In this document: in pieces, positions 44,377 to 52,728 of the stretch | Numbering within the stretch: the first letter of the stretch is position 1 | Layout: each line of letters opens with the position of its first letter | From: Roseovarius bejariae | GTDB taxonomy: Bacteria > Pseudomonadota > Alphaproteobacteria > Rhodobacterales > Rhodobacteraceae | NCBI RefSeq assembly: GCF_009669325.1 | Contig: NZ_SZWE01000001.1 | Span: 1,054,402-1,118,401, forward strand | DNA: 64,000 nucleotides | Direction: 5' to 3' | The notes under the pieces: generated by a model | What the model was told of the DNA's origin: nothing | Database searches by the model: none | The model's input: the letters and a program-made list of their open reading frames with translations, nothing else | Position numbers and translations under genes: made by a program

Positions 44377-45729
44377 TTACGCGATCTTGTCCAGCTCGGG
44401 GCGGATTTCATCGGTGAACTGCGCCAGGGAGGCATCCAGCATCCCGGCAATTTCATCAAGGTGGGTGTCGTTCACGATCATCGGCGGGGCGACGATGATA
44501 TGATCGCCTTCCACCCCGTTGCGGGTGCGGCGGGAATAGACGATCAACCCCTTTTCATAGGCGATATTCACGAAACGGTCGAAGGCCTTGAGGTGTTTGG
44601 GCAAGGGCGCCTTGCTCCCCCTGTCGGCCATGAACTCGAAGGCCGTCAGAAGGCCCATGCCCCGCACGTCGCCGATGATCGGATAGCGCTGCATAAGCCC
44701 TTCAAGCCGCTCCATCAGCTTTGGGCCCATGGTGGCCGAGTTCTGCACCAATCCCTGCCGCTCGATCTCGTCGATCACGGCGGCGCCCGCGGCACAGGCC
44801 AAGGGGTTCCCGGCATAGGTATAGCCGTGCAGGAACCCGCCCCAATCCAGAACCGCCTCGACCAGCCGCTCATGCGCGGCCATGGCCCCCAATGGCACGT
44901 ACCCGGCGGCAAAGCCCTTGGACATCACGATGATGTCCGGCTCCAGGTTCCAGTGCTCCGAGGCAAGGAAGGCCCCGGTGCGCCCCGCGCCTGTCATCAC
45001 CTCGTCGAGGATCAACAAAACACCGTACTTGCGGCAAATCTCCTGCACCCGCTCCATATAGCCCCTGGGCGGGGGCAAGGCCCCGGTCGAGGCCCCGCCG
45101 ACGGGTTCGACCATGAAAGCCAGAACGCTGTCGGGGCCTTCCTCGATGATCTTCGCCTCAAGCATATCCGCGTAATGATGGCCCGTCGCCTCGTCCTCCG
45201 GGTCCAGCCCGTCAAGATAGGCCCTCGGCGCGGGTACCTTGGGCATGGGTTGCATCATCGGATCAAAGGGCTTGGTCAGCGGATCGTAGGAGGTAATCGC
45301 CAACGCCCCCAGCGTACAGCCGTGGTAACTGGGCGCACGCGAGATGATCTTCCACCGGCTGTCCTGCCCCACGGCGATGGCGTATTGCCGCGCCAGTTTC
45401 ATCGCGCTTTCCACCGCTTCGGAGCCGCCCGAGACGAAAAACACCCGGTTCAGCCCTTCAGGACAGAGCGCCGCCGTTTTCGCGGCCAGTTTTTCCGAGG
45501 CTTCGGTCTCGAAATGCAGGCGGTAGCCGAAGGTGCTTTTTTCCATCTGGCGGCGCATCGCCTCCAGCACGTTTTCGTTGGAATGGCCGATGTTGCACAC
45601 CATCGCGCCGCTGGAGCCGTCAAGATACCGCTTGCCGTCCACATCCCACATGTAGACGCCGCGCGCTTGGTCCAGCATCGGCCGCCGTTGTCGGCCTTGG
45701 TAAAACAGGTGGCTTGGTCTTTCGTTCAT
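44377..45729 (-). CDS. Class III aminotransferase (omega-amino acid type)
   Basis: The 450-residue PLP enzyme is a class III transaminase: GAMVCNIGHSNENVLEAM, VSGGSEAVESAMKLARQ, SYHGCTLGALA, ILDEVMTGAGRTG with Asp242, and the PLP lysine Lys271 in VMSKGFAAGYVPLGA. Such enzymes often work on omega- or beta-amino groups (beta-alanine, GABA, diamines). Here it is 4 bases after the importer ATPase and just before BKACE, consistent with turning an imported beta-amino acid into a beta-keto acid. Start is the ATG at 45729. Confidence 0.91.
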   Translation of the reverse strand: MNERPSHLFYQGRQRRPMLDQARGVYMWDVDGKRYLDGSSGAMVCNIGHSNENVLEAMRRQMEKSTFGYRLHFETEASEKLAAKTAALCPEGLNRVFFVSGGSEAVESAMKLARQYAIAVGQDSRWKIISRAPSYHGCTLGALAITSYDPLTKPFDPMMQPMPKVPAPRAYLDGLDPEDEATGHHYADMLEAKIIEEGPDSVLAFMVEPVGGASTGALPPPRGYMERVQEICRKYGVLLILDEVMTGAGRTGAFLASEHWNLEPDIIVMSKGFAAGYVPLGAMAAHERLVEAVLDWGGFLHGYTYAGNPLACAAGAAVIDEIERQGLVQNSATMGPKLMERLEGLMQRYPIIGDVRGMGLLTAFEFMADRGSKAPLPKHLKAFDRFVNIAYEKGLIVYSRRTRNGVEGDHIIVAPPMIVNDTHLDEIAGMLDASLAQFTDEIRPELDKIA

Positions 45730-45733
45730 CGTC

Positions 45734-46804
45734 TTATCCCGGCAATGCGGCGCAATCCTGCGGGCGCAGGTGCAAATGCACCTCTGCCCCTTCCGCGAAA
45801 GGATGGCCGTCAATCATGTTGATCGCTTGCAGTTGGGTCTCGCCCGCCCGCACGAAATAGCGCACGGCCTGCCCTTGGTAATCGACGGTTTCCACCGTCG
45901 CCGGGACCGATACGGCACCTTCGGGCGCGGGGCCATCGGAAAGTTGCAGTTTCTCGGCCCGGATCACCAGTTTCGCGGGGCCTTCGCCGGTGACGCGCGG
46001 GGCTTTCTCGGACGGGATGGTCATCTGGCCGAAAATCGGCGCCTCCACCGTCACACCGCCCCCGGTTCCGGTGCACTTGGCCTCCATGATGTTGGACGCC
46101 CCAAGGAAGTTGGCCACGAATTCCGACGCCGGGGTATTATACACCTCTTCGGGCGCGCCCACCTGTTCGACCCGGCCTTCGGACATCACCACGATCTGGT
46201 CCGACATGGCCAGTGCCTCGGACTGATCGTGGGTCACGAAAACCGTGGTCACGCCGATGCGTTCCTGAATGCGCTTGAGTTCCACGCGCATGTCCTCGCG
46301 CAGGTTGGCGTCCAGCGCCGAAAGCGGCTCGTCCAGCAACAGGACATCGGGTTCGATCACGATGGCACGCGCCAGCGCGATACGCTGCTGTTGCCCGCCC
46401 GACAGCTCCTTGGGGTAGCGCTCGCCCACATGCGGAAGCTGCACCAGTTCCAGCGCGTCCTGCACCCGCTTGGGAATCTCATTGGCGGGCACATCGCGGT
46501 ATTTCAGGCCAAAGGCCACGTTCTCGGCCACGGTCTTATGCGGGAACAGCGCGTAGTTCTGAAAGACAAGACCAAGGTTGCGCTTGTGAATCGGCACGTC
46601 GTTGACGCGCCTGCCGCCGATCAGGATCTCGCCCTCGGTCGGATCAAGCAGCCCGGCGATCATCCGCAGGTTCGTCGTCTTGCCACAGCCCGACGGCCCC
46701 AGCAGGGTGATGAACGCGCCCTCGGGAATCTCAAGCGAGCTTTGATGCACGGCCGTAAAGTTGCCGAAGCGTTTGACGATATTATTCAGGGTGACGGAAC
46801 TCAT
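45734..46804 (-). CDS. ABC transporter ATP-binding protein, PotA type
   Basis: This 356-residue ATPase powers a spermidine/putrescine-type importer. Walker A is GPSGCGKT (residues 36-43), the ABC signature LSGGQQQRIALARA, Walker B VLLLDEPLSALD, and the H-loop FVTHDQ. The C-terminal TOBE-like domain spans about residues 245-356. It lies after the binding-protein gene with a strong hairpin between them, and is followed four bases later by the aminotransferase. Confidence 0.94.
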   Translation of the reverse strand: MSSVTLNNIVKRFGNFTAVHQSSLEIPEGAFITLLGPSGCGKTTNLRMIAGLLDPTEGEILIGGRRVNDVPIHKRNLGLVFQNYALFPHKTVAENVAFGLKYRDVPANEIPKRVQDALELVQLPHVGERYPKELSGGQQQRIALARAIVIEPDVLLLDEPLSALDANLREDMRVELKRIQERIGVTTVFVTHDQSEALAMSDQIVVMSEGRVEQVGAPEEVYNTPASEFVANFLGASNIMEAKCTGTGGGVTVEAPIFGQMTIPSEKAPRVTGEGPAKLVIRAEKLQLSDGPAPEGAVSVPATVETVDYQGQAVRYFVRAGETQLQAINMIDGHPFAEGAEVHLHLRPQDCAALPG

Positions 46805-46835
46805 CTGCGGTGTCCTTGCTCAGGCGTCTGGGGTA

Positions 46836-46865
46836 TCCCGCCCCGGGTCGGAGGCCGGGGCGGGA
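46836..46865 (-). terminator. Intra-operon hairpin after binding-protein gene
   Basis: An 11-bp GC stem (TCCCGCCCCGG / CCGGGGCGGGA) with an eight-base loop lies 19 bases after the binding-protein stop. With no T run, it more likely stabilises the upstream mRNA or attenuates the downstream genes, as is common after binding-protein genes of ABC operons. Confidence 0.7.
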
Positions 46866-46883
46866 CGACTTATGCGTCAGGCG

Positions 46884-48038
46884 TCAATAGCCCTTCTGCA
46901 CGCGGCCGAAGGTTTTCGACCACTCTTGCTCATTGCCGTTCCAATAGGCCGGATCGGCAAAGGTCAGGCCATCCAGTTTGCCCGTCGGGTCAAAGGCAGG
47001 CAGGCTCGGGATCTTGTCGCCAAGGTCCACCTTCTGCGGGTCAAGCGCGGGCGGATAGTTCTGCCCTTCGGCCACCGCGATCGAGGTTTCCGGCGCCAGC
47101 ATGAAGTTGAGCAGTTCCTCGCAGGCTTCCATCGGGCTGCCCTTGATGACGAACAGGCACTCCTGCCAGCCCATGCCGTTGGGCGGATCGATATAGCCCA
47201 TATCGTGGCCTTGCTCTTGCAGGGCATAGATACGGCCCGACCAGCCTTCGGTCACGTAGACCTCTTCCTCGGCCAGCAGGCTCATCAGTTCGGCGCCCGA
47301 TCCCCAGTATTTCAGGCTCAGGTCACGGTGCGTGCGCACGGCATCCCACGCGGCGTCGATATCCTCGATGTTGTTGGGGTCCTGCCCGGTTTGCAGCGCG
47401 GCATACCACAGGCGGGTACGCCAATCGCTCCAACCGGCGATCTTGCCCTTGTAGGCCTCGTCGATCAGCAGCTTCGCGCCCTTCTCCTTGGCCTCTTCGT
47501 CCGAGATATGCTTGCGGTTATAGGCAATGCCGGTGGTGCCATAGTCATAGGGCACACAGGACAGCTTGCCGTCGCTCACCTTGCGGAACACGTCGACCAG
47601 CTTGGGAATGACGTATTGCAGGTTCGGGATGTTGTCCTCGTTCAGAACGGTGCTGAGCCCGAGGTTGTGATAGCGGGCATAGTCGAAAACGCCCGAGAGG
47701 TGCGCGATGTTGTACTCGCCTTCCTGGCTGGCCTTCACACGGCTGAGGTATTCGTCGCCGCCGCCGAAGGTGCCGTCGACCACGTTGATCCCGGTTTTCT
47801 TGGTATAGGGGTCAAAGGCATATTCGCGGAAGGCTTCCGACACCACGCCGCCCCAGCCGTCAAAGCGCACCTGGCTGACGGTCTGAGCGTTGGCATATTT
47901 GGCAAAGGGCGTCTGCACCCCGTAGGCCAGACCGGCCGCGCCGATCAGCCCGAGGAAGGAGCGGCGGTCGAGGTCGCCGTTCATGTACCGCTCGCGCAGG
48001 CGCTCATAGCGGGTTGTGTTATCCATTTTCTTGGTCAT
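46884..48038 (-). CDS. Extracellular solute-binding protein, PotD-like
   Basis: The 384-residue protein is a periplasmic binding protein of the PotD/PotF type. It has a twin-arginine signal with DRRSFLGLIGAAGLAYG (Arg25, Arg26) and an AQT cleavage region near 50. The mature part has VRFDGWGGVVSEAFREYAF, VPYDYGTTGIAYNRKHI and YIDPPNGMGWQECLFVIKGS. Ligands of the family are polyamines and similar cationic amines; the exact ligand is unknown. It follows both permeases and precedes the ATPase. Confidence 0.92.
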   Translation of the reverse strand: MTKKMDNTTRYERLRERYMNGDLDRRSFLGLIGAAGLAYGVQTPFAKYANAQTVSQVRFDGWGGVVSEAFREYAFDPYTKKTGINVVDGTFGGGDEYLSRVKASQEGEYNIAHLSGVFDYARYHNLGLSTVLNEDNIPNLQYVIPKLVDVFRKVSDGKLSCVPYDYGTTGIAYNRKHISDEEAKEKGAKLLIDEAYKGKIAGWSDWRTRLWYAALQTGQDPNNIEDIDAAWDAVRTHRDLSLKYWGSGAELMSLLAEEEVYVTEGWSGRIYALQEQGHDMGYIDPPNGMGWQECLFVIKGSPMEACEELLNFMLAPETSIAVAEGQNYPPALDPQKVDLGDKIPSLPAFDPTGKLDGLTFADPAYWNGNEQEWSKTFGRVQKGY

Positions 48039-48080
48039 TCGTCTCTCCTTGTTGGTTGGATCAATGTGGATCGAGCGGTT

Positions 48081-48866
48081 CTAACCGCCGCTCTTCTTTG
48101 CAACTTGTCGCGCGATGGCGAGGCCCAGCAAGGGCAGGCCCACCGTCATCACGATCATCACCGTGCCCAGCGCGTTGATCTCGGGGCTGATGGAATTGCG
48201 CAGCATGGCGAAAATCTGGGTCGGCACGGTTTCAACCCCGCCGGGCTTCCAGAACAGCGTGCCAGTGATGTCATCGAAACTGATGGTAAAAGCGAACAGC
48301 GCCCCCGCCAGAACCGCGGGCAACATCAGCGGCAGGGTAACCTGGAAGAACGTCTGCCGCGGGCTGGCGCCAAGGCTCATCGCCGCCTCTTCCACGTCGC
48401 GCTTGATCGACACCAGCCGCGCCTGCACCACGAGGATGACGAACGGCAGGGTGAAAATCACGTGGCCCAGCAGAAGCAGGGTGAAGCTCTTGTTGATCTG
48501 AAGGAAGTTCAGGAACAGCAGCAGCGCCACCGCCAGCACCACCTCGGGCACAAGGATGGGTGCGATGAGCAAGGTGGAAATCAGGTTCGACCCCGGCACC
48601 TTGTATCGCACCAGTGCCAGACTGGCCAAAACGCCAAGCGTGGTGGAAATCATCGCCGTCAGCAGCCCCAGCACGATCGAGGTGCGGAAGGCCCGCAGGA
48701 TCGCCTCGTTCTGGGCCAGCTCCACGAACCAGCGGAACGACAGACCCGTCATCGGGAAGCTTCCGAACTGGCTGGCATTGAACGACAGCAGCACCACCAC
48801 CGCCACCGGCAGGAACATGAAGGTATAGACCAGAATGGTCCAGATGCGCACAAGGTTCCACCCCAT
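48081..48866 (-). CDS. ABC transporter permease, PotC type
   Basis: The 261-residue inner-membrane permease has six hydrophobic segments and the binding-protein-dependent transport (EAA) loop EEAAMSLGASPRQTFFQVTLP. Its start codon shares one base with the stop of the first permease (TGATG), so the two are translated together. The binding-protein gene begins 42 bases downstream. Confidence 0.94.
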   Translation of the reverse strand: MGWNLVRIWTILVYTFMFLPVAVVVLLSFNASQFGSFPMTGLSFRWFVELAQNEAILRAFRTSIVLGLLTAMISTTLGVLASLALVRYKVPGSNLISTLLIAPILVPEVVLAVALLLFLNFLQINKSFTLLLLGHVIFTLPFVILVVQARLVSIKRDVEEAAMSLGASPRQTFFQVTLPLMLPAVLAGALFAFTISFDDITGTLFWKPGGVETVPTQIFAMLRNSISPEINALGTVMIVMTVGLPLLGLAIARQVAKKSGG

Positions 48867-49732
48867 CAGCCCAGCCCCTTCATCAGTTGCGCCATGCCAA
48901 GATAGCGGTTGTAGATCAGCACCAAGGCCCCCAGCACCACCAGCAACATCAGGCTCAGCGCCGACCCCAGCGGCCAGTTGAGCTGCGTGATGATCGCCTC
49001 GAAGACGAGGTTGGCGAACATCGCATCCGTCGGCCCGCCCAGAACCAGCGGCGTGATATATGTCCCCGCGCCCAGCACGAAACACAGCAGGCCACCGGCG
49101 GCCAGACCGGGCAACGACAAGGGCAGCGTGACGTTGGTAAACGCCTGCCAGCGCGTCGCGCCCAGCGAGTTGGCCGCATCCTCAAGGTTGGTGTCGATCC
49201 CGTCGAGGCTGACGAACACGTTCAGCACCATGAAGGGCAGCAGGAAGTGCACCAGCCCGAGGATCACCGTCGTTTCGTTGTAAAGCATCTGGATCGGTTC
49301 ATCGATGATGCCCACCGACAACATCACGCTGTTGAATGCCCCCGACACCCCAAGGATGTTGATCCAGCTCATCGTGCGGATGATGTAGCTGATCCAGAAG
49401 GGCAGCATCAAAAGCAACAGCAGGATCGCCTTGTTGCCCTTGCTCCGCGCGATGAAATACGCCGCCGGATAGCCCATGAGGGCACAGACAAGCGTGGTGA
49501 TCGCGGCGATCTTCAGGGTGTTGAGCAGGATATCGCGGTAAAAGGCATCCGTCAGGGCCTCCTGCCAGTTATCCAGGTAAAACCCCACCTGGTCCGCACC
49601 CGTCGCCGTGCGCAGCCAGAAGGAATAGACAACGATGAACAAGAGCGGCACGAACAACAACAGTGCGACCGCCGATAACGCTGGCGACAGCAAAATCCAA
49701 GGCTGTCGCGCCTCGCGGGCTTCGACCGACAT
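48866..49732 (-). CDS. ABC transporter permease, PotB type
   Basis: The 288-residue permease has six hydrophobic segments and the EAA loop EDAANSLGATRWQAFTNVTLP. Together with the next permease it forms the channel of a PotABCD-type importer. The ATG at 49732 has GGGAGA upstream. It is the first gene of the ten-gene operon and is divergent from a LysR gene. Confidence 0.94.
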   Translation of the reverse strand: MSVEAREARQPWILLSPALSAVALLLFVPLLFIVVYSFWLRTATGADQVGFYLDNWQEALTDAFYRDILLNTLKIAAITTLVCALMGYPAAYFIARSKGNKAILLLLLMLPFWISYIIRTMSWINILGVSGAFNSVMLSVGIIDEPIQMLYNETTVILGLVHFLLPFMVLNVFVSLDGIDTNLEDAANSLGATRWQAFTNVTLPLSLPGLAAGGLLCFVLGAGTYITPLVLGGPTDAMFANLVFEAIITQLNWPLGSALSLMLLVVLGALVLIYNRYLGMAQLMKGLG

Positions 49733-49832
49733 GCATCTCCCCTTTATCCAATGCCCCTTTTTGTGGGGCTTGGGTTGACGATGCAAAGCGCATGAGCATT
49801 AATCAAATAGATAATCAGAATGTTAACTATAG
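49733..49832. promoter_or_regulatory. Divergent promoter/operator region, LysR gene and importer operon
   Basis: The 100-bp spacer is AT-rich at the right. TTGACG (49775-49780) and ATTAAT (49798-49803) are 17 bases apart and suit the plus-strand LysR promoter. ATAATCAGAATGTTAAC-like sequence next to it could be a LysR-type site. The arrangement suggests that the regulator controls the facing operon and itself. Confidence 0.45.
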
Positions 49833-50801
49833 ATGAAATCAATGGACGCCCCCTCACGCCCCGACCGGATGATGCGCGACCTCGACTGGAACCTGCTCCG
49901 CAGCTTCGTAGTTCTGGCACAGTCGAAATCCGTCACCGAAGCCGCCCATAAACTGCGCCTGACGCAGCCCTCGGTCTCGGCCGCGCTCAAACGGCTGGAG
50001 GACCGGGTGGGCAAGCGACTGATCGACCGTAAACCGGGGCATTTCCAACTGACGCAGGCGGGCGAGGTGCTCTATCGCGAGGCGATGGATATCCAGGGGT
50101 CGATCCTGCGCCTGTCCACCCTGATGCGCGACATGACCGACGAGGTCACGGGCCATGTGCGTGTCTCGCTGGCTTCGCATGTGGTCTGCCCGCTGTTTGA
50201 TGCGGTGCTGGCCGAACATCACGCCGGGCATCCGCGCGCCACCCTCAACATCGACGTGCGCTCCTCCTCCGAGGCGGTCGATAGCGTCTCGGGGCGGCTT
50301 TCCTCCTTCGCCATCTGCCTCGTGAACCGGCGCGACCCGAAACTGGAATACCGGCGATTGTACCGCGAATTCTTCGGCCTGTTCTGCGGCCCGCCACATC
50401 CGCTTTTCGGCCGCCGCGGCCTGACTCGCGCCGACCTTGCCGGGCATTCCGCGGTCAGCTTCGACACCGACCGCTTGCAGGACGCGCTCAAGCCCGTGGC
50501 GGTGATGCGGGCCGAGGCGGATATGGGCGAGTTGGTGGTCGGCACCTCCAGCCACCTCGAAGAGGTCCGCCGGATGATCATCGCGGGGCTTGGCATCGGC
50601 CCCCTGCCCCTCCACGTCGCCAAGCGCGACGTGGACGACGGGCTGATGTGGCAACTGCCCCCCTACGACCAACCCCCGGCGATTGACGTGCACGTGGTCT
50701 GGAACCCCAAGGCGACGCTGAACCGGGCAGAGCAATCCCTGCTGGATCGGCTACTGGCCCGGATCGAGGCAACCCCGATGGAGGAGCGGACGTATCGGTG
50801 A
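49833..50801 (+). CDS. LysR family transcriptional regulator
   Basis: The 322-residue protein has the N-terminal winged helix (LLRSFVVLAQSKSVTEAAHK, LTQPSVSAALKRLEDRVGKR, ending in the F-Q-L-T-Q-A-G wing) and a periplasmic-binding-like effector domain (about residues 105-310). It starts at 49833, or at ATG 49842. By its divergent position it probably regulates the PotABCD-aminotransferase-BKACE operon in response to the imported amine or a breakdown product. Confidence 0.92.
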   Translation: MKSMDAPSRPDRMMRDLDWNLLRSFVVLAQSKSVTEAAHKLRLTQPSVSAALKRLEDRVGKRLIDRKPGHFQLTQAGEVLYREAMDIQGSILRLSTLMRDMTDEVTGHVRVSLASHVVCPLFDAVLAEHHAGHPRATLNIDVRSSSEAVDSVSGRLSSFAICLVNRRDPKLEYRRLYREFFGLFCGPPHPLFGRRGLTRADLAGHSAVSFDTDRLQDALKPVAVMRAEADMGELVVGTSSHLEEVRRMIIAGLGIGPLPLHVAKRDVDDGLMWQLPPYDQPPAIDVHVVWNPKATLNRAEQSLLDRLLARIEATPMEERTYR

Positions 50802-50919
50802 GGGGCATCGCCTTCGTTTGGTGTGCAGTCTCGCGCACCACTTTGGAGGAGCCGCGCGGGGTGAATGGCAGCTGTGCGCAGGAAGGGGGGGGGGTGCGAA
50901 GCTTGGCCAGTTTCCCGAC

Positions 50920-51028
50920 AGCGGACCTTCGTGCCATGTGCAGCTAATTCGGGCTGTGAGCCCACTTTGACGGATGCTGCACCAGGTGCGAATGTCCGGT
51001 TCTCAAGAGGTGGCAAAAACGACCGTTT
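50920..51028. repeat. Left flanking inverted repeat of the Abi-like gene
   Basis: The 418-bp spacer 50802-51219 has no recognisable gene. This part starts with AGCGGACCTTC and ends with AAACGACCGTTT. A diverged copy in inverted orientation lies at 52096-52211 (GAAGGTCCGCT at its right end, AAACGACCGTTT at its left). Between the ends both contain GTGCGAATG / TGCGCCAATG and GCTGC blocks. It looks like a relic intergenic repeat. Confidence 0.55.
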
Positions 51029-51219
51029 TTGGCGACATCGGGCAGAAGTCGTCCTTAGGCTTTGCAAGTGGGAAGCCGATATTGGTATAATAACCTTAGG
51101 AAAAAATTAGGGCCGCCCCATGGGCGGCCCAGCTATAGCGTCGGGGGTCCGTCACGAACAAGCGCGCTGCCGACCGCATCCCGACGTTTCAAGACAGAAT
51201 GTAGTTGGAAGGACGCTAA

Positions 51220-52035
51220 ATGTCAAGATTTCTGACAGCGGCTGATGTGCAGGTCATACAAAACTTGCTCTCAGCCGAAAGGCTAGCGACCTTCCAAGGG
51301 CTGACGGCCTCAGGGTCGCCCGAGGATGCGATCGAGCTCCATCAAACGACCATGAGCTTGGGTGTATCGATCATGGCAGTCACCGGGTTGATCGAGGTTT
51401 CCCTACGTAACGCCGTTTGCCACGCTATGAACAACAATTTCGGCGGGAACCATTGGTTACGAACACCTCCCCAAAACACGTTCAAGTGGGCGTCCTTGGA
51501 AAAGGGGTCCATTGAGAAGGCCACGCAGCAAGCACAACGAGCAGCGTATTCGAAAATGACTGGGCCCCATAAAACCGCGTTGGATGCCCAAGCTTATCCC
51601 AATGGTGTGCCACAAAATGAAAATCACAGAAAGATAGCCAAAAAGCGGCAATCCGTGATCTCCGTGCCCGATTGTCAGGTAATCGCTCAGCTCACGATTT
51701 TCTTTTGGAAGCGTATGTTTTCAGAGAACTACGAGCAGACGCTCTGGAAGCCAGCTTTGAAAAAGGTCTTCCCTAACAAGACGCTTGATCGCTCAGATGT
51801 CGCAGACCACCTTGAAGTGATTTACGAAATGCGAAATCGACTGGCCCACCATGAGCCGGTGTATGGGGCTCGCCTTAGAAAAATTCTTGAATCCATCGAT
51901 TTCGTCGCACTCAATATTTACAGCAGAAAGCCTTCACTTGAGAATCCATTCGCTAAACTGATCATGCCTCAGCGGGATTTGCTGCATGGGCAAGTGGCGA
52001 TTTTTGAAGCTACCTTCATACGTCTAACGCCATGA
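51220..52035 (+). CDS. Abi-like HEPN-domain protein, possible defence ribonuclease
   Basis: The 271-residue protein resembles the Abi_2/AbiD-F-type family of abortive-infection proteins. The N-terminal half has IEVSLRNAVCHAMNNNFGGN followed by HWL, and the C-terminal half has the HEPN-type RNase motif R-x4-H at Arg205-His210 (EMRNRLAHHEPVY). HEPN proteins often cleave tRNA or other RNA during phage infection or as toxins. Base composition and codon use are visibly AT-richer than its neighbours, a sign of transfer. AAGGACG precedes the ATG. No antitoxin or helper gene is adjacent. Function is inferred from the family only. Confidence 0.75.
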   Translation: MSRFLTAADVQVIQNLLSAERLATFQGLTASGSPEDAIELHQTTMSLGVSIMAVTGLIEVSLRNAVCHAMNNNFGGNHWLRTPPQNTFKWASLEKGSIEKATQQAQRAAYSKMTGPHKTALDAQAYPNGVPQNENHRKIAKKRQSVISVPDCQVIAQLTIFFWKRMFSENYEQTLWKPALKKVFPNKTLDRSDVADHLEVIYEMRNRLAHHEPVYGARLRKILESIDFVALNIYSRKPSLENPFAKLIMPQRDLLHGQVAIFEATFIRLTP

Positions 52036-52095
52036 GATAGGCTGCTTTCTAACAGCACAGCAATGCAGCTCGTCTACGCGAGACATCTTGGACAG

Positions 52096-52211
52096 AAACG
52101 ACCGTTTCTGACTGCCTCGCTTGCTCGAAAGCAGTCATTGGCGCAACCGCAGCGAAAGCCCGCTCCGTCCCACACTGCCGCTGCTCGCCTGACCCGGCGT
52201 GAAGGTCCGCT
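52096..52211. repeat. Right flanking inverted repeat of the Abi-like gene
   Basis: This diverged partner of 50920-51028 lies in inverted orientation, with AAACGACCGTTT at its left end and GAAGGTCCGCT at its right end. It opens the 693-bp spacer 52036-52728, which otherwise holds the GTAC array and the DnaA-box-like pair. Confidence 0.55.
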
Positions 52212-52352
52212 CTAACCTGCCCGGCAGTTTCGCGCCACGTCTGCAATGGGCTGAAATAAGACAATCACATCACACACCTCCTAACGACCACACACATCCT
52301 CACCCGAAAACCTTAACATCACGTTACACAACAGAAACGCACACCCAGATCT

Positions 52353-52525
52353 GTACAGTCTGTACATCCCACGGCCCGGACCGCGCCGATTTCCGTACAA
52401 AACCCACGTACAAAACGGACAACCTGTACAATCCCGCGATTTTCGTACGACTCGTACGACTTTCCCCACCGCACCCCCGATTTTCGTACGAAACTGCGCC
52501 CTCTTGCGTACGACTCGTACGAAAC
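52353..52525. repeat. GTAC array including 83-bp element, copy 2
   Basis: Ten GTAC cores occur in 168 bp. TGTACA-GTC-TGTACA at 52352-52366 is followed by three single sites (52395, 52408, 52426) and then a full 83-bp element (52443-52525): TCGTACGA-C-TCGTACGA, a central CCCCCGATTTTCGTACGAAA hairpin region, and GCGTACGACTCGTACGAAAC. The 52443-52525 part has the same length and order as the copy at 17601-17683. Confidence 0.75.
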
Positions 52526-52562
52526 ACGCGGGGAGCCGCTTAATCTTGATGAAGTTTTGATG

Positions 52563-52591
52563 TCATCCACAACTTATTGAGGTTATCCACA
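52563..52591 (+). promoter_or_regulatory. Two DnaA-box-like sites
   Basis: TCATCCACA (52563-52571) and a perfect consensus DnaA box TTATCCACA (52583-52591) lie on the same strand with 20 bp between starts, in an AT-richer patch just right of the GTAC array and 138 bp before the YbjN-like gene. Confidence 0.5.
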
Positions 52592-52728
52592 ACAAATTGC
52601 TTTACAGGAGGCATTTCTGCCCGCACCATATCTTGTATGGGCTAGGGGATTAGCCCCTTCCCATAGAGCAGGCACATAGCGCTTGGGGTGCTGCCACCCC
52701 CTTGTGCTACAACCAAACGAGGTGGGCC

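Noticed and set aside
46761..48905. Long plus-strand open frame opposite the binding-protein and permease genes
   Set aside because: Gln/His/Arg-rich shadow; it spans several genes on the other strand that are clearly real.
50865..51110. 81-codon plus-strand frame in the spacer before the Abi-like gene
   Set aside because: It translates the relic repeat; similar sequence appears inverted at 52096-52211, so repeat rather than gene is the better explanation.
52353..52591. Plasmid repABC-type origin
   Set aside because: No repA, repB or repC genes and no repABC-type centromere consensus; only the DnaA-box-like pair and GTAC array support any origin idea.
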